A stretch of DNA of 48,984 nucleotides from Cellvibrio sp. OA-2007 (GTDB taxonomy: Bacteria > Pseudomonadota > Gammaproteobacteria > Pseudomonadales > Cellvibrionaceae). The notes beneath the pieces are model-generated. The model was not told the DNA's origin. It did no database searches and saw only the letters and a list, made by a program, of their open reading frames with translations. The stretch covers positions 1 to 48,984 of the forward strand of contig NZ_BBUL01000016.1 in the NCBI RefSeq assembly GCF_000953825.1. Direction: 5' to 3'. Positions 44,578 through 48,984 of the stretch are shown here, in pieces (the stretch's first letter is position 1; the number at the start of each line of letters is the position of its first letter). The translations under genes were made by a program, and so were the position numbers.

Positions 44578-45468
44578 ATGACAAATGTGTGTGATATGGA
44601 TTCTAGCGTGACATCGGTTCAATCAGATTACTCTCTCTATCGCGATGTCATCCGCGATCTGTTAAGTGGCAAGGAACAATTACCGAGCCTGCCTTCTATT
44701 ACCTTTGAAATTCGCAATGCCATGGAGCAGCAAGACCTGTCCATGTCGGAATTGGGCCGGTTATTGGCGAAAGATGCCGAGTTATCGGCAGTGTTATTAA
44801 AGTATGCATCCAGCCCTTTGGTGGGCAGCCAAAATCCGCCCAATAATTTGCTCGATGTGATTCGCCTGTTGGGGATGAATCAAGTTGAGCGTATTACCAT
44901 GGTGCACTCAATCAAGAGCCTGTTTTCTGTCCACTCAGTTAAACATAAACGTTTGTATCTGGAGGCTTGGCGCCGCTTGGCCTTAAAGGCCAGTGTCAGC
45001 ACCTATATTGCCAAGCACATGCATTTTAAAAATGTACTGCCCGATAACGTATTAATGGCGGCGCTGTTGAGCGAAGTGGGAACCTTGGCGGTGTTGTCTG
45101 CTTTTAAAGACGCCGAGCAAACCCCCGATGTTCCCGCCTATGTTGCACTCTGCCGCGAATATGCCAAATCTCTCGGTGTGATCACCCTCAAGCAGTGGCA
45201 GGTCGACGAGCAGTACATCAAGGTGGTGCAGGGTATTGGCAACTGGTCGGGTGAAAGCCCAGGTGCCCCAAACCTTGGCGATCTGATTAATCTGGGGTTG
45301 TATCACTCACTCAAACTCAGCAACGCCAAAACCGATTTGCCGCCCATTCAGGAATTAACCGCCTATCAAAAACTGGAAGCGCCAGAAAATTCAGTGGTTG
45401 CCGGTGGTCTCACTTTTGTGATGAGCAATGTGCAGGAAATTAAAATCGTCGCGAAAAGTTTGTTCTGA
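44578..45468 (+). CDS. HDOD domain protein
   Basis: 296-residue protein with the HDOD pattern: 'LPSLPSITFEIRNAMEQQDL', 'LGRLLAKDAELSAVLLKYAS', 'LLDVIRLLGMNQVERI' and 'LMAALLSEVGTLAV'. The canonical metal-ligand HD pair of HD-GYP enzymes is absent, as expected for HDOD. Such proteins work as signalling scaffolds in motility, stress and c-di-GMP circuits. The start is ATG 44578, with an alternative at ATG 44596. No output domain is fused. Confidence 0.88.
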   Translation: MTNVCDMDSSVTSVQSDYSLYRDVIRDLLSGKEQLPSLPSITFEIRNAMEQQDLSMSELGRLLAKDAELSAVLLKYASSPLVGSQNPPNNLLDVIRLLGMNQVERITMVHSIKSLFSVHSVKHKRLYLEAWRRLALKASVSTYIAKHMHFKNVLPDNVLMAALLSEVGTLAVLSAFKDAEQTPDVPAYVALCREYAKSLGVITLKQWQVDEQYIKVVQGIGNWSGESPGAPNLGDLINLGLYHSLKLSNAKTDLPPIQELTAYQKLEAPENSVVAGGLTFVMSNVQEIKIVAKSLF

Positions 45469-45532
45469 TACTTCTTCTGTGGCTCTCGTGACCGGGAGCC
45501 AATTTATTTCCCTGCCGTAAAAGCCACTTCCC

Positions 45533-46423
45533 ATGTTAAATGAATTACTCGCCATTCTTGCTCCCATCGTTATTTCTGTCGGTGCTGGTTATATCTGGGG
45601 TAAAACGGGTACTGATTTTCCCTCGGATTTTATTTCGCGCATTGTGATGAATATAGGCACGCCCTGTTTAATCATCAGTGTGATGGCGAAAGTCAACATT
45701 GATCCAGCAGTGATGGGGCAGGTGGCGTTGGCCACCGCGATTGTGATGACGGCGATGGGCGTGTTTGGTTGGCTATTGTTGCGCTGGATGAAACTGGAAA
45801 TCGGCACCTACCTGCCGCCGTTAATTTTCCCCAATAACGGCAACATGGGTTTACCCCTGTGTTTATTCGCCTATGGGCAAACCGGCCTCGCGCTCGCGCT
45901 GGGTTCCTTTATGGTGATGATGGTCGCCACTTTTACTGTCGGCCTATTGTTAGTGACGACCAGTGAAGGTGGGATATTAAAACGCATAGAAGCCATCGCC
46001 AAACAGCCGGTGATTTATTCGATGATCATCGCGGTACTTCTGCTCGTCACTCACACTGAGTTGCCGCGCTGGATTAGCAATACTCTCGATTTGCTTGGCG
46101 GTATCGCCATTCCCCTAATGACTATCGCACTCGGTGTTTCCCTTGCCACATTAAAAATTCATTTTTGGAAGCGCAGTTTATTATTTAGTTTTTTGCGTGT
46201 CGGCGGCGGTTTGTTGTTTGGTTTTATTGTGTGTGAGCTAATGGACATTACCGGCGTATCACGCAATGTGGTGTTGTTGCAATCGGCCATGCCTATTGCG
46301 GTATTTAATTATTTATTAGCGCTGCGCTACAACCGCCATCCTGAAGAAGTTGCGGCGATGGTGCTGGTATCAACACTCGTAGCGTTTATTGGTTTGCCGT
46401 TTTTGCTGGTTGCGATTTTGTAA
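45533..46423 (+). CDS. AEC-family (auxin efflux carrier-like) membrane transporter
   Basis: 296-residue integral membrane protein with about ten hydrophobic helices. Family features include 'APIVISVGAGYIWGKTG', 'FISRIVMNIGTPCLIISVMA', 'PLIFPNNGNMGLPLCLFAYG' (the conserved Asn-Gly box) and 'LLGGIAIPLMTIALGVSLA'. Bacterial AEC proteins often export small organic acids such as malate or malonate, and the substrate is not readable. It lies 64 bases after the HDOD gene, possibly co-transcribed. Confidence 0.9.
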   Translation: MLNELLAILAPIVISVGAGYIWGKTGTDFPSDFISRIVMNIGTPCLIISVMAKVNIDPAVMGQVALATAIVMTAMGVFGWLLLRWMKLEIGTYLPPLIFPNNGNMGLPLCLFAYGQTGLALALGSFMVMMVATFTVGLLLVTTSEGGILKRIEAIAKQPVIYSMIIAVLLLVTHTELPRWISNTLDLLGGIAIPLMTIALGVSLATLKIHFWKRSLLFSFLRVGGGLLFGFIVCELMDITGVSRNVVLLQSAMPIAVFNYLLALRYNRHPEEVAAMVLVSTLVAFIGLPFLLVAIL

Positions 46424-46481
46424 CAATGCAGGCTGAAGTTGAATCGCTTTTGTGCTCTATCAACACCGGGGCATGTAACAG

Positions 46482-46511
46482 ACAAACCCCGATAAAATTA
46501 TCGGGGTTTGT
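46482..46511. terminator. Perfect 14-bp inverted repeat between convergent genes
   Basis: ACAAACCCCGATAA (46482-46495) pairs exactly with TTATCGGGGTTTGT (46498-46511), leaving only a two-base centre. It lies 58 bases after the AEC stop and 54 bases before the pectate lyase stop, so it can serve both convergent units. The T-runs are moderate. Confidence 0.75.
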
Positions 46512-46564
46512 TGTAAGAGGCTTAGGCTGCAACCTCTTGGACACTTATCCTTTTTTGCTAAGGA

Positions 46565-48508
46565 TTAGATAAGACTGTTGAGATACTTCTCCAGCATGGT
46601 GTAACCCACGCCATCCTTTTTGTTTCTATCGCTTGCATCGCTGGGGTTCAGGCCATTGGCATTTTCCCAATCGTCAGGCATACCATCTTTGTCGCTGTCT
46701 TGTGGTGCTGTGCCGTTTTTCAGCGATGGCCAGCCACCCACTTCTTGCTGTGATTCGATGATGCCATTTTTTCCGTAAGTGGCGGTGCCATTGCGCACTT
46801 CTTCGATGATGCGTGTATCCACCGAGTCGCGCACTTTAGAAGCACCGGCTTTCGCCAAAACTGATAGATAAGCCTGCTCTGCCGTTTCTTGCTTGATTGG
46901 CATAGATGGCCAGGGCTTGGTTAACTTCGCCGCGGCAACAGCAGGTTGTACACCGCCATCCCAGTTGTCGGCTGTCACCCGGGAATTGCCGACCATGTAG
47001 TTATCAGCCACATAAAAATGGCCGTAATCTGCATCGCCATTGCGAGTGGTTGGGTTCAGGATACGGCTGCGCACCGCGTTTTCAGTTGCCGGGCCCGGTT
47101 TGTAGTAGTTAGCCACCATGTTGATGTTAGAGAAGTTGAAGTTGGCATTGCCCACTTGTTGCTGCTCACCACCATAGGCGCTGTTGTAACCCCAGTTGTA
47201 AATCACGTTGTTGCGATAATCCACATTGCCGCCACCCGAGGCAAAACGAATCGCGCGGCTCACGTTGTGGGCGATGAGGTTGTGGTGATGGCTGCTGTAA
47301 GGTGAACCCCAGATACCGGCAAAACCATGATCGCCGCCACGGTTGAGGGTTTCGGTAATCATGCTCCACTGAATGGTGACGTTTTCGCCGTGGTAAATCG
47401 ACATGGATTCGTCGTCGCCCCAGCTGGCGGAGATGTGGTCCAAAATAATGTTTTTGCGATAGCGCATAGAAACCGCATCAGCATCATTTTTTAATAGATC
47501 GCCGTAGCGTGAGCGAATATAACGAATGATCACATTGTCGGCGTTAATCACTAATGGATAACGCTTCAGCGTAATGCCATCGCCCGGTGCGGTTTGACCG
47601 GCAATGGTGATGTTGGGGTTGCTGATGGTCAGGTTACTTTGTAAATCGATAGTGCCTGAAACACGGAACACAATAGTTCTCGCACCCGACGCTGAAACCG
47701 CCGCACGCAAGCTGCCCGCGCCTGAGTCATTCAGATTAGTCACTTCGTAAACCGCACCACCACGGCCACCGGTGGTGTGTTTGCCATAACCTTCCGCAGT
47801 GGGGAAGGCGAGCAACTCAGTGGCGGTTGCACTACTACTGGAAGAACTGCTCACACTCGGCGTTGAACTTTTAGGCGTTGAACTGGCAGCCACACTACTG
47901 ACCGCCGGTTTGCTGCTAAGTGCAACCGAGGAACTGCTTACTGCGGGCTTGCTGCTGGAACTGCTTGAGCTACTCGCAACCGCACCGCAAATACCGGCGC
48001 TTGTTTTCGCCCCGAGGATGCTGAGTGAATCGATATTGGCCAAACCATCGGCTGTTAATGCGGTTAACTGCAGGTTATTGTTGTCTTGCACCAGATCTAC
48101 ATCAATTGACACGGTTTGCCATTTCGTCCAACTACCTGTAGAGGGCATATCCAGAGTGTAACTACCGTTAGCGCCATCATTCAGGAGCAAAGTTCCCTTT
48201 CTATTACCGCTACCCCCATTGGCATAACGGAAGGTTAAGGTGTAACGGCTGCTTTCAGATGCATTAACTGCCCACTTAATCATGGCGCCTGTTGCATTTT
48301 TGCTATTAGCAAAACCGTTTCCCGTGAAGCCTGCATTATTGCTATCAATGGTGCCATCGACACTACAAAATCCTGGTTCCAGTTCCTGCAGTACAAACGT
48401 TGAAGTGGCCGCCCAGGATGACGTGGAAATAGCTAGCGCTAATCCAGAAAGGATAAATGAGTATCCCGCCTGTTTTGTTGATGTTAAAAAATTTGGTTTC
48501 ATTGTCAT
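46565..48508 (-). CDS. Secreted pectate lyase: CBM35, Ser-rich linkers, PL1 catalytic domain
   Basis: 647-residue secreted enzyme that cleaves pectate by beta-elimination. A signal peptide ends near residue 33 (SSWA). A CBM35-type carbohydrate-binding module spans about 38-168. Serine linkers (about 175-228) are interleaved with 'KPAVSS', as in Cellvibrio enzymes. The polysaccharide lyase family 1 domain (about 232-580) has 'AFPTAEGYGKHTTGGRGGAV', 'HISASWGDDESMSIYHG', 'NRGGDHGFAGIWGSPYSSHH' and 'SRAIRFASGGGNVDYRNNVI'. The C-terminus carries DSDKDGMPDDWE, a calcium-binding thrombospondin type 3-like loop. The start is ATG 48508, with an alternative at ATG 48502. It is a single gene on the minus strand. 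Confidence 0.93.
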   Translation of the reverse strand: MTMKPNFLTSTKQAGYSFILSGLALAISTSSWAATSTFVLQELEPGFCSVDGTIDSNNAGFTGNGFANSKNATGAMIKWAVNASESSRYTLTFRYANGGSGNRKGTLLLNDGANGSYTLDMPSTGSWTKWQTVSIDVDLVQDNNNLQLTALTADGLANIDSLSILGAKTSAGICGAVASSSSSSSSKPAVSSSSVALSSKPAVSSVAASSTPKSSTPSVSSSSSSSATATELLAFPTAEGYGKHTTGGRGGAVYEVTNLNDSGAGSLRAAVSASGARTIVFRVSGTIDLQSNLTISNPNITIAGQTAPGDGITLKRYPLVINADNVIIRYIRSRYGDLLKNDADAVSMRYRKNIILDHISASWGDDESMSIYHGENVTIQWSMITETLNRGGDHGFAGIWGSPYSSHHHNLIAHNVSRAIRFASGGGNVDYRNNVIYNWGYNSAYGGEQQQVGNANFNFSNINMVANYYKPGPATENAVRSRILNPTTRNGDADYGHFYVADNYMVGNSRVTADNWDGGVQPAVAAAKLTKPWPSMPIKQETAEQAYLSVLAKAGASKVRDSVDTRIIEEVRNGTATYGKNGIIESQQEVGGWPSLKNGTAPQDSDKDGMPDDWENANGLNPSDASDRNKKDGVGYTMLEKYLNSLI

Positions 48509-48891
48509 TACACTCGCTGTTATTTAATTTTAAAAACTGCACGTTTATTTTGTGGTGCGGCGCACAGTTTGAGAGGTGTTCGCTATGCACAAAAATACAT
48601 TGCGATTAGTGAATGTTGGAGTTTTACAAAATACTGCACAGACTTGCACGCCATCTCCGTTTGGCGTACAGCAGTTGAAGCAGAGTAAGTTGTGAATCAG
48701 CAAATCACTTCCTGAAATTTTTTGTTAATCGCTTGTATTCAAAGAAATGAATTCCCCAAGCTTGTACTGCTTCACAGACTGGAAATTTGTTTTTTATTTT
48801 TATAAATTTATTCTCGTACTGATTTTTTATTTTATTAAAAATAAAAAAGCCCCAATAAAATTATTGGGGCTGCGCACTGCATTTCTTGTTG
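48509..48891. other. Intergenic region upstream of the pectate lyase gene
   Basis: 383 bp holding the pectate lyase promoter region, the terminator at 48848-48871, and A/T-rich DNA (about 48790-48850). No conserved promoter or regulator site could be fixed by eye. Pectin-responsive control is plausible but not visible. Confidence 0.5.
48848..48871 (-). terminator. Terminator of the partial gene at the right edge
   Basis: On the minus strand AGCCCCAATAA (48871-48861) pairs with TTATTGGGGCT (48858-48848) around two bases, followed by TTTTTATTTTTAAT. It lies 21 bases after the stop of the gene entering from the right. Confidence 0.85.
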
Positions 48892-48984
48892 CTATTTAAT
48901 ATTTAGTACAACGCGTTGATAGCGCGTGAGTTGTGGCGAACCGTCGTCGCTTACTTTGATCCCCTCCGCCAACTTCGGACAGTT
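48892..48984 (-). CDS. C-terminal end of an unidentified gene (5' end beyond window)
   Basis: On the minus strand the frame entering at 48984 reads 30 residues ('NCPKLAEGIKVSDDGSPQLT' then 'RYQRVVLNIK') and stops at TAG 48892-48894. A good terminator follows, which supports a real gene. The peptide is too short to name a family. Confidence 0.7.
   Translation of the reverse strand, partial: NCPKLAEGIKVSDDGSPQLTRYQRVVLNIK

Overview
The window is a 49-kb stretch of a Gram-negative gammaproteobacterial chromosome, most likely a Cellvibrio-type polysaccharide degrader. The clues are a secreted pectate lyase with a carbohydrate-binding module and the poly-serine linkers typical of Cellvibrio/Saccharophagus enzymes, the order ftsK-lolA-rarA-crcB-serS-cysG known from Pseudomonas-like genomes, a FabV enoyl-ACP reductase, a DUF2789 protein, LpxL and LolA (outer membrane biogenesis), and a class Ia nrdAB operon. 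The organism is inferred from gene content only. I saw no rRNA, tRNA, CRISPR array or classical insertion sequence.

Layout. 0-3.9 kb: the 3' part of a large repeat protein (cadherin/Ig-like repeats, Pro-Thr hinge, C-terminal membrane segment) followed by a membrane diguanylate cyclase. 4.1-13.1 kb: a housekeeping block (ftsK, lolA, rarA, crcB, serS, cysG) into which a Fic protein and a YefM-YoeB toxin-antitoxin pair have been inserted between serS and cysG. 13.2-17.5 kb: a small basic protein, an FdhF/YdeP-like molybdoenzyme, a YghZ-type aldo-keto reductase and a MAPEG protein. 17.7-24.8 kb: fabV, a 5'(3')-deoxyribonucleotidase-like HAD protein, signal peptidase I, two lipid acyltransferases, DUF2789, DUF481 and a CvpA-DUF4124 protein, with an unusual 14-bp tandem repeat upstream of lpxL. 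24.9-34.0 kb: an accessory segment, mostly on the minus strand, with HipBA, an acyltransferase-3 protein, a lipoprotein pair, thiopurine methyltransferase, MntA-HepT, a REP-associated tyrosine transposase (RAYT) surrounded by copies of its own REP/MITE family, small orphan genes, a membrane protein recalling putative abortive-infection proteins, and BrnTA. 34.0-39.1 kb: nrdB and nrdA with a REP pair between them, and a long upstream region with a NrdR-type palindrome and a perfect DnaA box. 39.2-49 kb: a second diguanylate cyclase with a beta-rich periplasmic domain, a PhoX/DUF839 lipoprotein with a collagen-like tract, a two-heme lipoprotein, an HDOD protein, an AEC transporter, the pectate lyase, and the end of one more gene at the right edge.

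Themes. Four type II or type VII-like toxin-antitoxin loci plus a Fic protein lie within 23 kb. The most distinctive structure is the RAYT locus. At least four copies of a roughly 80-180-bp GTAG-starting palindromic element separate consecutive minus-strand genes, and in two cases the element itself supplies the TAG stop codon of the neighbouring gene. The same family has also entered the nrdA-nrdB intergenic space.
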